A DNA stretch of 64,000 nucleotides from Gigaspora margarita. Taxonomy: Eukaryota > Glomeromycota > Glomeromycetes > Diversisporales > Gigasporaceae. Shown in pieces: positions 12,549-25,170 of the stretch (positions are counted from its first letter, which is position 1; each line of letters starts with the position of its first letter). The position numbers were made by a program, and so were the translations under genes. The stretch lies in NCBI GenBank assembly GCA_009809945.1, contig WTPW01001624.1, forward strand, positions 1-64,000, in the 5' to 3' direction. The notes under the pieces were generated by a model. It was not told where the DNA came from. It searched no databases and saw nothing but the letters and a program-made list of their open reading frames with translations.

Positions 12549-13380
12549 GGTTAAAAAAAAAAAAAATCGACGGATCTCTGTTATAATGCTACAGAATTTG
12601 GGATATTCAATTCCATTAAATACAATAGACGAAAATAATGATATGCAGCAAAAAACAAATGAAAAACTTGATACGATCAAGAAATCAAGAACGTTAAGGA
12701 AATTTTTTTTTTTAAATATGTGTCACACGTATTTGTGATACTATTTTTAATTTAAAATCTTTTTCCAGTTAATTCTCAAATAGGAATATTTTCATATGAA
12801 AATGGTGCATACTTTTATTATGTAAAATTGAATTATTAATCTATTATCACTTAACTATGGGGATGATGTTGATATTATAATATTTTATTGGTTTAAATTT
12901 ATCGATTAATAATAACATTTGATTGGTTATTTATAGTTACGAAAAAAAAAAATTTTTTTTTTTTTTTCAGAATTTTTTCAGAATTTTTCAGAAAACAGAA
13001 AAAAGAATGATGATAAGATATATCGATATCATTCGCATATCGATAATTCGGATTCGGATTATTCGGAGCTAATGTGGCGTCGTAATAATTGATAACGATA
13101 ACGGAAGGAAATATTTTTTATCAGATATTTTCGATAACGATTATAAATGATTAACAGAAATGAATATTAGAATTTTCTATTATTAGCTAGTCTTTCTCCG
13201 TGTGCTTCAAAAATTATACGTTTCATCCATTATTTGCTATCTTTATTTTACATATATATCTACAAATAACCTATTATAGAATCAAAATCATATTTCTTAA
13301 AAAATTTTAGATTAATTGATTGGATAAATTCAGCACAATTGTAAAATTTTAAAAAATTCTATACAAAAAATTCTATACAT

Positions 13381-13510
13381 AACCGATACATAAAAAAAAT
13401 AAAGGTAATGATATATATATATATTATTATATCTGATATATATTTTTTGATATATATATATAATTTGATATATATTTATATATATAATTTGATATATATA
13501 TATATATATG

Positions 13511-13552
<42 letters not shown>

Positions 13553-16500
13553 ATTATACGTATACGTATATTAATATAACTTAATCATGTTTACCTTATG
13601 CTAACGAGTAAATAAATATTAATATATCGATATTATACAAACTATCAATTGATAATCAATAAATATATATATAGCCAATTATATCAGCCCCCAAACGTTT
13701 TCACAAGCTAATAAATTTTTACTGTGATAAGCAAGCCTATCATTTAATATTTTCACATAAATAAATCTATTGTTCTTTTATGCATTTTTCTATGATTATA
13801 AACGGTTTAGTGTATCTGCATATCTTTGCATATTTCTCCGCATCCACGCAGTTTACTTTTTTAGGTCCAAAAAAAAAAATATATTCTGATATGAAATACT
13901 CATGGCCGGTTTTTTTATATGAAAAAAAAAAACCAACAGAAACAGAACTGAGTATTTTCTTTTTAACGAAAAAGTGATGTTTTATATTATATTATATAAT
14001 TTACAAATTTGTATTTTCAATGAACAATGTAAATATTCCTTTTTTTACAATTTTTTATAATCTGATTTACGATAATAAATAATAAAACTATTAAAAATTT
14101 TTAAAATATTGTGAAAGTCGAAGATTCTTTTTTTTTTTTTTTATTAGGATTGATCAAAAAGGATTATCTTGTATCATTATTGCAAAATTATATAAATATA
14201 TTTATATATTTATTTACTTGATATTTATTCTTTAGTATTTTTTAGTATTTATTTTTTTAATTTATAAGTAATTATTATTAACAAAAAAAGGCTGAAATTT
14301 GAACATTCTTCTATAGAAATTCACAAAGCTTATTATATAACACAAAAAATAACACAAAGGCAAAAAACAAAAAAAAAGGTAAACAGTGTCGGATATATTT
14401 ATTGTTAGTACTATGTTTTGAACATATTTTTGCATTATTATTTACTTATAATTTTTATTATTATAATTTGTTAAGCATTTATTCGATAAATACCGGCAGC
14501 TATTTACAAAGATAGAAATTCAATCCTATTTTCCTGATTTCTTTCGATTATCCTGTTTGCAATATGTACAACCAAAAAAGAAATGCGGGGTAAAAACAAA
14601 TCCGCACAAAGAATATAGAATAAGCATCTATAATTCACTCGTGTAACATTTTTAATATCCTATCAATGATAACCTATCGAACACTATGAAGCAATAATGA
14701 ATTATTGAATGAAGTATATAAAAGAATAAAAAAAAAAACTAATAAGAAAATTATTATTTTTGAGATCACAGATATGCAAATCGGATCGTGATAAAGATCG
14801 CGAATTCCCGCTACACCTAATTCTTTTTTTTGACTAGATAAACAACGATAAAAGATTGCATATTCCTTTAAGAAGTTAAGGAATTAAAAGATATGAATCA
14901 TCATGTGAATGTTTGATTCGTGAATTATCAAAAAAAAAAAAATACTAAACCATAAAATTTAAACAACTTTCAATTCTAGTCTCATTCATAACTGATAAAG
15001 ATATTGATCTACAATGTAGTTCAATTTTCAATGAAAAAAAATAAAGGGTCTAACCGTTAAAGCAATGAATAATAATAGTTTATTGTGAGGAAGTCACGAT
15101 ATTCAATTCAAACAAAAGTAGCGCTATTTATGTGGGAAAAAATTTTGAATTTAAACTAAATCAGATAAAACTTGTTTATAAAGTTAGATACTTCGTCATT
15201 ATGATTTAATAAAAATAAAAATAATTCTTTTTTTTTTTTACTATGAATTACGACGCAGAAAACTACACATGACCCTGGTTAACATTAAACCGACGGCTGG
15301 TTATCGTTATACGTACGTTTACGTACGCAATGATTAATTTTTAAACATATATATATACTGTAATCAAAAAGCTAAATTAGTACACATTAAAAAATTTAAT
15401 TTTTTAAAAATTTCCTGGTAATTCAGGCCTTATGCATACTCTCAGGGGGTTGGAATGGTGTTCACTTGATCACTAACAAGAATTAAATTTTTTTTTTTAT
15501 TAAAAAATTTTTGAGAATTTAACGACCAAGTACAAGGTGTGATTTATAAATCCTATTATAGATAATGACTAATAGACTCAATAAGGAAAATATTGATGGT
15601 ATTTCATGAGTTTAAACTTCCTTATCATGCTATAGTCAACATTACTGCGAGATAACACGTTTTTTTTGAGAGACAAATAGTAACGGTAATACTATTTTAT
15701 ATAAAAGGTATATCGATATATTTGTATAAGATTAATTTAACTATATATTATATATATATTTATATATATATGCGGCAGTTAAACATTAAGTATATTTTTA
15801 CTTAGCATTCATGATTCGGCTCACTAGCATTTTTTTTTTTTTAATAATGAAAAATATGAACATATCTGATATATAAGAAATTTATAAAAAAAAGAAAATT
15901 TTAATTGATTGGATAATCGAAAACTGAGAGAGATTATCACATGGTTTGGGTAACATCGGCTAATCTACTTTTTAAATATTGATACACAAAAAAAAAATTG
16001 AGTTCTTATCATATATATCTATTTATATATACAACATTGATTAAGTAAGTTTGATTTATTTTGCTTTCCCATTATTACAATCCACCGGAATCCTGGTATG
16101 TGGACTCATTAAATAGAAGGCTTGGCTGCATTATAAGACAATCACTACTATTAATCACTACTATTTACTATTAAACCGGGCTGATAAAAACGATAACGAT
16201 AAGGATGAATAATCTAACTGCGGATTCCACAAACCCTGCAGATACTGGTTATAGATCAATTATTCACTTTATATTACTTTATTATTATCGTTATTCACTG
16301 TAATATTCTGCAAATTAATATCAGAATTTATCGTTATTTATGCAATTTGTTGAATTCTTTTTAACATATAGCTTCCGTTAATGTATATGCGTAAAGTGAA
16401 TGTGAAAATCATTTTTTTATATATGATAGTTTTTCATTAACGTTAAAGGAAAGGACAATTGTGGGGAATTACATTTTAGTTCATTATTTTTGACTCACAA

Positions 16501-17799
16501 TGTTTCATTCATAGCCGCTCACACTACATCATATATGGTAATTTTTCGCTGTCTAATTCTCATCGTGACAATAGTTAGCACCTTCAATTCGCTAAAAATA
16601 AATTTAGTCTTACTTGAGAAAGATTAGTCTTACTTCTTGAAGATGTATTCTGCATGTAATACAATATATGTTAGTAATATTTTTTTTTTAAAAAAAAATT
16701 TGAATATTAGTAGTGTTTAAAAAAAAAAAAGTCGATTAGAATTCAATATACTTACAGTAATTTAATATACTTAATTCAATATTTTGGAGTTGATAATAAT
16801 AAAACTTTGCCCTATGCAATGACAATCATTTTGGCTTAACTTTATTTCAGCTAACCTTTCTAACCCTTAACTCTGGTTGGAAAATATCCGCAGAATTATT
16901 ATGTAATAAACAAACACTGGCTTTTTCTTTTTAAAAATGTTTACTGGTACTACGTAGTACTATATGATTTGTCCAGAAAAGTTAGAATTGGTCGGTTTCA
17001 ACTTTTTTTGTAACTGATATAAATGATTGCGATTCCACATTTGTAAAAATTAAAGACTGCCAGTCTTTCACACAATCATGAGATAAATTTTCAATATTTT
17101 TTTTGTATATGGCCATTTTCACATAATGTTATGTCCCTTCTTTAGATTCCTTCTTTTACTGCTTAGCGTCTAATTAGATTTCTAATCTGAACATCTGGAA
17201 TTTGATAATAATAACAATAATAATAACGACAAGATCATTATCATTATCGTTATCATTATCGTCGTTGTCTTAATCTAACCAATCAGTTTTAATACACGTG
17301 TTCAAATATTCAGCCTTATTATTAAACCCGCGTTATCAGATATGAGAACGCGAAAAAAAAAAAAACTCATAATTATAATACAGTATTCTTACATTGAGTG
17401 ATTATATATATATTTACATATGTAGTTCAAACAATGATTTTAGATTTGATTATTGTGATAATTGTACCTAATTGCCATATTTTCATGATTAAAAGATTAA
17501 TAATAAGATAAATAAAAACGATACACTACGATTATGAGAACGAAACACAGAAACATTACTGGCTAATCTTAACCAAATTCAATCGACCAACCAACATTGC
17601 TCAACATTCAATATTCGCACGTTCAAGATTGTCATCGCATTACAATGACAAATTTAGTATACTATTTAACGATAAAATTCTCGAGTAAAATGTATTATTT
17701 TTTTTGTGTGTATATATATTCTACGTACAATATATCCTTTCTCATATAGCAAATTCAATCCAAATTATTTGACGAATTGGCTTAGATTCGTGTTATTAG

Positions 17800-17832
<33 letters not shown>

Positions 17833-17899
17833 TTGTTAATCAAACACGTATTTGAATATGTAGCTGCAATGTTGAATGGATTGTAACATGTAAATAACA
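13381..17899. other. Intergenic region with TA microsatellite and GATA-type motifs
   Basis: No gene is supported. A long (TA)n-rich tract lies at 13410-13560. Clusters of GATAA/CGATAAC motifs occur near 13005-13150, 16175-16210 and 17215-17275, the last on both strands as TTATC repeats. A 31-base poly(A) run is at 17800-17829. The short open frame at 13780-13977 is not convincing. Confidence 0.45.
13410..13560. repeat. (TA)n-rich tract
   Basis: Interrupted TA dinucleotide tract of about 150 bp, with GATATATA interruptions and ending in a small TACGTATACGTA palindrome. Confidence 0.85.
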
Positions 17900-18209
17900 T
17901 GTAAACTTTTTTTTATTAACAGTTTATGTAAATTAAATCAAACATGCGTGTGTACATAGCATAAGCCACAAAAAACACATGCATGAAAAAAGATTGTCAT
18001 TATACAATAGTTATATAGGCTATTTTAGTCGAAATTTCGTTACAAATGCAAATGACTAAAAATAAATTTAATAAATTTTATATATTTTAGTTTTATAATA
18101 TCAGATATATAGTTTTATTATTCTAGATATATATATATATACAATTTAATAAAATTAAATGTAAATTTTAAATTATAAAATTAATTTGTTATTTAAATAC
18201 TGTATATAC

Positions 18210-18316
18210 CAGTGTTGTTATTTGGACATATAAACTGTCGGATTTGGACCAATTGGACTTAAGGCTAAGGCTAAAGGCTAAAAAAAGTATTGGACTTAAG
18301 GCTAGTAACAACACTA
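18210..18316. mobile_element. hAT-type MITE, 107 bp
   Basis: The ends read CAGTGTTGTTA and TAACAACACTA, an inverted repeat typical of hAT elements. They are flanked by GTATATAC (18202-18209) and GTATATGC (18317-18324), an 8-bp target-site duplication with one mismatch. The interior contains repeated GGCTAA motifs and no coding capacity. Confidence 0.8.
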
Positions 18317-18324
18317 GTATATGC

Positions 18325-19445
18325 TATTTGTTATATATTTTAAACTACTATATAGACAATTTTAGGCAAATTTGTTTAAAAAATGCTAAAAATTTGTTTA
18401 TAGAAAAATACTAATAGTTAACTATTATATATTTTTTTTCTTTTTGACAATCTTGCTAGTACTTTATTAAAGAAAATTTAATTTACTTTATAGATACAAT
18501 AAACTAAGCAATTGGTTATCAAATTATTAAGCCTTAAAGTATAAGTCTAATTGATTTGACTGCTTTAAAGGTGTCCAGATGTAACTTGTTGCACTAAACT
18601 ACATGGTTTAGAATTTTTGTCAAACTGCCAATTTTGTAATACTTTTTGCTATAAAGTTGTTAATTAATTTTACTAACTTAGTAGCAATTTTATTATTTAA
18701 GTTTTTTTTTCAAACAAAATTTGGTTTTTTTTTTTTTGAGTTCTATTTCTTTGCTAATTTTAGAAAGTTTTTCCTTGTTTTTACTCCTTGTTTTTTTGTT
18801 TTTACTATTTTTATTTCCATTAACCTTTAGCTTTCTTTCTTTTTTTTTCTTATATATGATATCTATTTTTTTTTCAAGTTATGATTTTTTATATTGCTTT
18901 TGTCAAATAATCTCATAAAATATTCTATCCAACCCTTTTATTATTTTTTTTATATTGGTCTCTTCAATTCTAATTCAAAAAGGTTTAAATATACTTTTAA
19001 TAAAACTAAACTCTTGTATATGGCTTTTTTATTTCATACTTTTTTTCTAATATTTCTTTCTTTAAGTACCAAATAAAAGGGTTCTTTTGAAATAGCTTTC
19101 TTTTCTTTTATTTACCAAATTCTATATTATATTGAAAGCTAATGTTTCTACTTGTATTTATGCACTTTTATTAGTTTGACATTTTGTTAAATGTTTTAGA
19201 ATTTGTTTTCTCTAGTATTATAACTAATATACTAAATTGATTTATAGATTTCTGTTCTTTTATGCTTACTAGATTTGTGTATAATAATACACAATAGTAT
19301 AATTTTGAATTTTAGTTTAAATTAAGCTTAATTCAGACCATTACTTAAAATAATGCCTAGTTCACTATTATATACAAATATAATAAGTATTTTTAGTACT
19401 GGCAAGTTTTTAGAAATATATTTAATTAAGAAAGACTTTTTGTTA
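18325..19445. other. T-rich region, no gene supported
   Basis: The plus strand is strongly T-rich. Open frames at 18721-19076 are runs of Leu/Phe/Ser produced by this bias. The region adjoins the minus-strand LINE remnant at 19800-20100, and part of it could be the eroded end of the same element. Confidence 0.4.
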
Positions 19446-19600
19446 GGGCCATGTTATTAATCATCTGATTATTTTTTATCAGAGGTCTACCCCTTCCCTC
19501 TTCTTTAATATATATATAGTCAGGTTCTTATATGTAATTTCAACTTTTTTTACCTCTCCCCCCTAAAAAATCACCTGATTTTTGTTACTTCCCTTACTTT
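19446..19600 (-). mobile_element. Dispersed ~150-bp repeat, copy A (MITE-like)
   Basis: This is the reverse complement of the segment at 38886-39043. It carries the same ordered motifs: ATCATCTGATTATTTTTTAT, GTCTACCCC, CTATATATA-GTCAGGTTC, TGTAATTTCAACTTTTTTTACC and AAAAAATCACCTGATTTTTG. Partial copies also occur at 27957-28065 and 58800-58922. Both ends contain an ATCA-CTGAT motif in opposite orientation, consistent with short imperfect terminal inverted repeats. Confidence 0.65.
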
Positions 19601-19800
19601 TTTACAAAGTTATAAGCTATCCCTTTGAACTTTTTAAATCATTTTTAAAAAGGTTTTTAATAGTAATTTTTTTGGTTTTTTTTTGAATTCTAGTTTTAAT
19701 ACAAGCTATCTAACTTTAGTTTTTGTATTACTCATTACTTTAACAAAGGCTTTTAGTAGCAATTTTAGTTTGCACTCTTGTTAAAAAAATATAAAAGTAT

Positions 19801-20100
19801 ATACTTTACTGAAAATTGTATTAGTATTTATACAATTCATCTTCTTTTTATCCTTTTTAGCTAATTTGTCTATCATATTGTTTTACTTGTTGTTCTTGTA
19901 TACCTGAACTTTAATTAGATACAACTTAATATATTTTTTTTAACAAGCTTTTTAATTTTAGTAATTAAAAAAGAACTTCTACTTTTAAGAATTTGTTTGT
20001 TCAAAAATATATAAGTTCTTCTATATATTTAATTGCTTTCTTATTATCTGTTATGATTTTTATTTTTCTTTAAAAAGATACTATAAATAAATTAATATTA
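19801..20100 (-). pseudogene. Decayed LINE-type RNase H region
   Basis: On the minus strand, from about 20085 down, one frame reads KIKIITDNKKAIKYIEEL, which resembles the TDS/TDN...AI strand-helix of retrotransposon RNase H. After stop codons and frame breaks it resumes at about 19918 as LIKVQVYKNNK, stop, NNMIDKLAKKDKKK. That second part matches the family's usual K-V-x-x-H-x-G...N...AD-x-LAK segment, with the histidine lost. The match is by eye only. The rest of the A-rich minus strand (18400-21100) may be the eroded body of the same non-LTR element. It is clearly non-functional. Confidence 0.5.
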
Positions 20101-21375
20101 GTTTTATATACAATAATAATAGCTATTCTACTAGGACTCTAAGCTATTGATAAATAGATCAGAAAAAACCAAAAAAGAAAATTTTGGTAGGAAATTGCCA
20201 AACATTGCATTTTTAAATAGTAAATTTTGCAAATTTTGGTCAAAAATAAGCATTCTTGAACCAAATTTTGTATCAAAATAAGCAAACTAGTTACTGATCT
20301 ATCTATATATAGCTCAGGATCCTATTTTACTACTTTAAGGCTTAAATTTTCTACTACTATTTTTTTTTATCAAGTTGTATTCAACCTATACCTAATTCTT
20401 GAAAACCTAAATTATGATCTATTTTATATAATCTATCTGTATAAAATATTAATTCTTTATCAATATACTTTAAATTATTTACTAATATTTTAATAAGTTT
20501 ATTTTTTATTACTATTTTTATTTTAAAATATTCTATTTTTGTTAAATTTAGAATATAACTTTTATCAATAATATTAACTTTAATCTCTTGATTAAAACTA
20601 CAATTTATAAATAAAATTTCAAGCTTTTTTTTTTATTTTCTTTATATAATCTTGGTAAAGTTAAGATATTTTTTTTATTTTATAGCAATACTTATTTTTC
20701 TTTATATTCTTTTTATAATTTTGAATCTAAAATACTTACATTTATGAAAAATTACTAGTTTAACTTGTATTTTTTTCTAGAATTTAATATTTTATAACTA
20801 TTTTTTTATTTGTTTTTTTAGAATTTTTTTTATAACTTCTTTATCTTTTATACCAACTTTTGTTAGTATTCATTTTCTTTTTTTTTTATTAATAGAAATT
20901 TTATTATTTGCTCTTATTAATGCTTATTTATACTATTTGTTATAAAACAGTTTTTGATTTTTTGTGAAAAGCTAGTTGCAAAAATTTTATTTTCAATCAC
21001 TTAATACTATTTTGTACCTTTTTTTTTTTTGTATAAACTTCTACTAACTTTGATCTGATTTCATATTAAAAAATTGTTACTATTACTATTTAGTACTTGT
21101 TTTAGATAAAATATCTTTAATTTGTTCAATTGTAAAGCAACCTTTAAATAAAAAATATCTATCTAACAGGTCTGCAAAAAATATACTATAGTACAAACAA
21201 CCTAGTCTTAACAAATAAAATTGATGATATTCAAATTGCTAATTCTTCTTCAAAAAATATAGTAACCAAAAAATACTATCTTAAAATGTTAAATCAAAAC
21301 AAGCTAAACACTTCCATAGTTTTTGTTTTTTTTAAATCAATTTATAAAAAAGTTATAGCAGGTTGAAGTTATAGT
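20101..21375. other. T-rich degenerate region
   Basis: No gene is supported. Strong T bias on the plus strand and no intact frame. It may continue the LINE remnant upstream on the minus strand, but I could not recognise a reverse-transcriptase motif. Confidence 0.35.
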
Positions 21376-21394
21376 ATTTTTATAATTAAATATG

Positions 21395-21545
21395 AAATTT
21401 GGCCATCCTATATATATTATTAAATCAAGCAATTTGGCTACTCTATATATACTAAATTTGGCTACCCTATATATACTAAATTTGGCTACTATATATCTAC
21501 TAATTTGGCTACTAAATTTGGCTGCCCTATATATATAAACTTGGG
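21395..21545. repeat. Degenerate tandem repeat with AATTTGGCTAC core
   Basis: About six units of AATTTGGCTAC(CC)TATATATACTA with variable length. The 107-residue minus-strand open frame through it (21337-21660) is a translation of the repeat and not a convincing gene. Confidence 0.7.
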
Positions 21546-21932
21546 TACTTTTGTATAGTAATTTGGCAAATAAGCATGTATCACTTTGTAGCATATGCTG
21601 CCAATCATTTGTCAAATTACCATATTCAACAATTTGCCTACTAATAGTATTATCTGGCAATTTATAATTGTGATTGGCAGGAAGTGGTTTTTATTCTTTT
21701 TTTTAAGTTTTTTTTTAATTTATATAATATATATTATTTTTGCTCAGATTTTATATTAAATACTGTCTTTATTAGATATTATAAAGATATATTATGGGAG
21801 TAGTGCTCCACTTTACTACTTTTCTTTTCTAATTAGACATACTTGTGCTTTTTCAACTTTTTTATATTTACATGTTATTTTTTAGCTTGTTACTGTGTGT
21901 TCACATAATGAAGTACAAAATAAAAATCAAAA

Positions 21933-22800
21933 ATATGAGCCCATGCTATAGTGTAGCACATTTTACTTCAACTTTTTTTCTTTTAAAAATACGAGTTCAT
22001 GCTATGATGTGACGTATTTTACTTTAACTCTTTTTTTTTTTTTTGGAAGTACGAGCCCACATTATGATATGGCGCATTCTACTTCAATTTTTTTTTTTTT
22101 TAGAAGTATAAGCCCATACTAATAGGACCCTGAACATCTCTCATATAGGTCATAACTGGGTTTTGGCCAATTTTGATCTAATTTGCTAAAAATAACAAAA
22201 TCTATTTATTTTAATAATTTCTAATCCAGTAATCAGAATTGAATAAACTTTTTTTGTTAGATACGCTTTACTAAGAGCTTCATTTTAAAAAAAAGTTCAT
22301 TCAAATTGGACTACTAGATGCCAAGATAATTGCCAAAAACTATTTTTTGCTTCTCAAATTTTAGGTGTTTTTGCTAAAAAATTCAAGTATAATCTCTATA
22401 CTAGATGTCCAGAGTTCTATACTAATAGTGCAGTGTATTCTACTTCAACTCTTTTTTTTTTCTTTTTGGAAGTACAAGCTCATACTATAGTGCAGTGCTT
22501 CTATTTTAACTCTTTTTTTGGAAGTACAAGCTATACTAATGATCAGTGCATTCTACTTCAACTCTTTTTTTTTTTTTTGCAAGTTTGAGCCAACACTTAT
22601 AGTACAGCATATTCATACAATATCAATTTTTATAATGATAAGTTTGAGCCATGCTATAGTATGGTACATTCAACTCCTTATATATGATAATATTAACTTT
22701 TATAAATGTAGTAAGTTGATCCCACCCTTCAACTCAGTACATATGATAATGTTCAAATAAAATAGTGAGTTTGAGCCTATACCATGGTGCAGTGCATTCA
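21933..22800. repeat. ~60-bp degenerate tandem array
   Basis: Units of roughly 55-65 bp share the motifs GAGCCCATACTATAGTGCAG, CATTCTACTTCAACTC and a T run. About nine units are recognisable. The array is split at 22119-22421 by an inserted element. Confidence 0.75.
22119..22421. mobile_element. Inserted element with TAGGACCCTG ends
   Basis: The left end is TAGGACCCTGAACATC. The right end, read inverted, is TAGAACTCTGGACATC. The insertion interrupts the tandem array, and TACTAATAG sequence occurs at both junctions, consistent with a short target duplication. The interior contains an imperfect hairpin (ATCCAGTAATCAGAATTG against CAAATTGGACTACTAGAT) also seen in the 2.2-kb and 43.7-kb elements. 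The ends resemble hAT termini, but the exact duplication length is unclear. Confidence 0.55.
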
Positions 22801-23287
22801 ACTCATTATATATGACAATAGGCAGAGCACTAGGTGCAATAAATAAAAGCAAGAGAGTGGGAGAGATAGGAGCCAAATTATAATTGGGCATTAAAAAGAA
22901 CAAGTAACAAGACAAGTGAAGTAAGAAAGTACTAAGATTCACCATTTACTCCTACATGTATCTTTATAATTTCTGCTACATGCATATGTACATACATATC
23001 TTTAATTTCTATCATATGCATATCTATAAACTCTATTGAATACAATCATATACTATTACCTTTTTTATATAAGCCTCAATTTTATATAAGCTACAAATCA
23101 GGTTATTCTTGTAATAATAACCCTAGTATAAATATTAAATACATAGAGCTATTATAGTATATAGCAGATTATACTAGACAGACTTATTTTTTTTTATTGT
23201 GGCTACCTAATTTAAAACTGGTTCTAACACAAATAAATCTGAATTTGTCTAAATTCTAATTATAATTTCAAAATAGAATTGAAACAC

Positions 23288-23465
23288 TAATTTGACTATA
23301 TATAATAAAAATATCAAATTTGGCTGTATATAATAAAAATATCAAATTTGGTCATATATAATGAAAATATCAAATTTGATTATATATAATGAAAATATTA
23401 AATTTGGCTATATATAATGAAAAAATCAAATTTGGTTGTATTATATAAATTTCAAATTTGGTTAC
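23288..23465. repeat. ~28-bp tandem repeat
   Basis: Six units of about 28 bp, consensus AAATTTGGCTATATATAATG followed by AAAATATC. It shares the AATTTGGCTA core with the array at 21395-21545. Confidence 0.85.
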
Positions 23466-23639
23466 TAGAAAATTTTATTTGTTGGAACTAGGTTGTTCAA
23501 ACTATGGCACTATTAATTTTTTAAAAAGATTCAATAAATTTAAAATAAAGCCTTTTTTAATTACTTTTGCTAGTATTAGATATATTATTAATATATATCA
23601 ATTAGTTTTATATTGTTTTCTTGTTACTAAGTATTCTAA

Positions 23640-24342
23640 TAGTTAGTCTTATGAATTTTTTTGTTTTTTTGCAAAATAAGTCTGCCAAATTTTCAAATAT
23701 CTAATAATGTTCTTGTTTTTTTTTGCTTTGATATTACTATTTTTAAAAATAATTTCTAGCATCTTATTTCTTTTTTATTCTTGTTTATAACTATTAACTT
23801 GGTTTTGTTACTATTAATTTGAATATTGTTTAATTTGAAAAAGCTATCTGCAATTGTTATGATTGTTTTTATTTGCTTTTTATTACTTGCAATCCATACC
23901 ATATTATTTGTATATACCAAAGTTAAAATTCTGATCTGTTTATATTTGTTTCTATTTTTACAAATATTTTTGTTTCTTTTATATATTCCAAATCTTGATA
24001 TTTTTGAACTTTAACAAGCAGAAGGTCATAAAAAATTCTTTATAAAAGTGAAAAGCATATTTTTTTGCTCAATTTTATTTTTTGAACTAAAGCTTTTTAT
24101 TAATCTTTCTGATATTATTACTTGAATACTTTTATTCTTAAATAGCTCTAATATAAATAAAATGATATTAGATGAAATTTTTAGTTTTTTAAGTACTAGT
24201 CTAAAACCTTCAAGCAGAACAAAATTAAATATTTTTTATTTTTTAAAGATTTTGCAGCCAAATTTGCCTGCAATTTTGAAAAATATTTAGATTTTTATAA
24301 AAAAAAACAAAAAATTAATTATTTAAATATTTTTTATTTCTT
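23640..24342. other. T-rich stretch without a supported gene
   Basis: Plus strand T-rich with short hydrophobic open frames caused by base bias. It directly abuts the SINE insertion site. Confidence 0.35.
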
Positions 24343-24355
24343 ATAATATATTATT

Positions 24356-25157
24356 ATTTTTTTTTTTTTTTAAATTTATTCGGGCACGATCTCCCAAATC
24401 TGCTGTTTGCAGTCTTTTATTAACCAATATTCAGTGATTACAGGGACCCCATGGGTCCTCTACATTGTGTGTTACAACTTTTTTTTTCCCTAATCTATTG
24501 TATTGTCCTACGAAATCTAACCTGCCCCTCCCCTCCTTCATCTGATTTCCCTGGCTGAGTCCAGTGGGCCCGTCACCTAGTGCGTTTCGCCCGTTTGTTG
24601 GCGTCCATAGATCAACTTTAAGGAGTTAAGTGACTCCGCTGGCATGCTTGTATAGAGCCTTTTTTCGTCTGCCCCAGGTACTTCCTTCTGAGTTTGGTTT
24701 AGGACCGGTTTTTCTTCGAGGGACTTTCCTAATTGTTTTAACCAGTTTATAACCAGTTGACCTGCTTTCACTGAGGATTTAACCAGAATAAGCCTTGTGT
24801 TCATTAAGTCTAGCTGACCATAATCCGCTAACCCATCATATTTCAACTGGGGATTTAACCAGATTTACCTTTTTTCTTATATGTCCAGCTGACCGTAATT
24901 TGCTGACCCATTCTATTTCAACTGGGGGATTTAACTAGATTTACCTTTTCCTAATTAGGGATCCAACCTGAAGAAATTTTCTTAAGTGGCTGTGCCGCCA
25001 CACGTGGTCCTAGCATCCTAGTTCAAGTATATCTGTCTTATGGCCAAACGTAAAAATTAATATTCTTCAGTCTTTTATAAGACTTGAACCAGTGACCTTA
25101 CGTGAGGAACGGCTAATGTCCTAGGAGCGCAACCACTATGCTATCGACCCGCAGGAC
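24356..25157 (-). mobile_element. tRNA-derived SINE, copy 1 (802 bp)
   Basis: Read on the minus strand from 25157, the head has a pol III A box (TAGCATAGTGG) and a B box (GGTTCAAGTCT) in tRNA spacing. A GC-richer body follows, and the element ends in a poly(A) tail (the T run at 24356-24371). A perfect 13-bp target-site duplication, ATAATATATTATT, flanks it at 24343-24355 and 25158-25170. The body contains two imperfect tandem copies of a segment of about 85 bp around AACTGGGGATTTAACCAGATTTACC. The 89-residue open frame inside (24577-24846) is the SINE body and not a gene. The head is shared with the copy at 57664-58245. Confidence 0.9.
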
Positions 25158-25170
25158 ATAATATATTATT

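Larger units (their letters stand above)
8758..13380. other. Upstream intergenic region of the CBM21 gene, part 1
   Basis: No gene is supported. The sequence is AT-rich but mostly not repeated elsewhere in the window. It contains a CACGTGACCG motif at 9832-9841, an (AT)n run at 8835-8880, a 12-bp minisatellite (10326-10400), (AAT)n at 12372-12420 and an AAAGC repeat (12521-12548). An 86-residue open frame on the minus strand at 10603-10863 has a less biased composition than its surroundings, but it shows no recognisable domain and lacks an obvious promoter or conserved motif. Confidence 0.45.

Noticed and set aside
18721..19076. Overlapping Leu/Phe/Ser-rich frames resembling membrane proteins
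   Set aside because: Produced by the T-rich plus strand; the same happens at 59606-59997 and 20800-21000.
24577..24846. 89-codon open frame of balanced composition on the minus strand
   Set aside because: It lies wholly inside the SINE body (24356-25157), which is GC-richer than its surroundings; no start context or domain.
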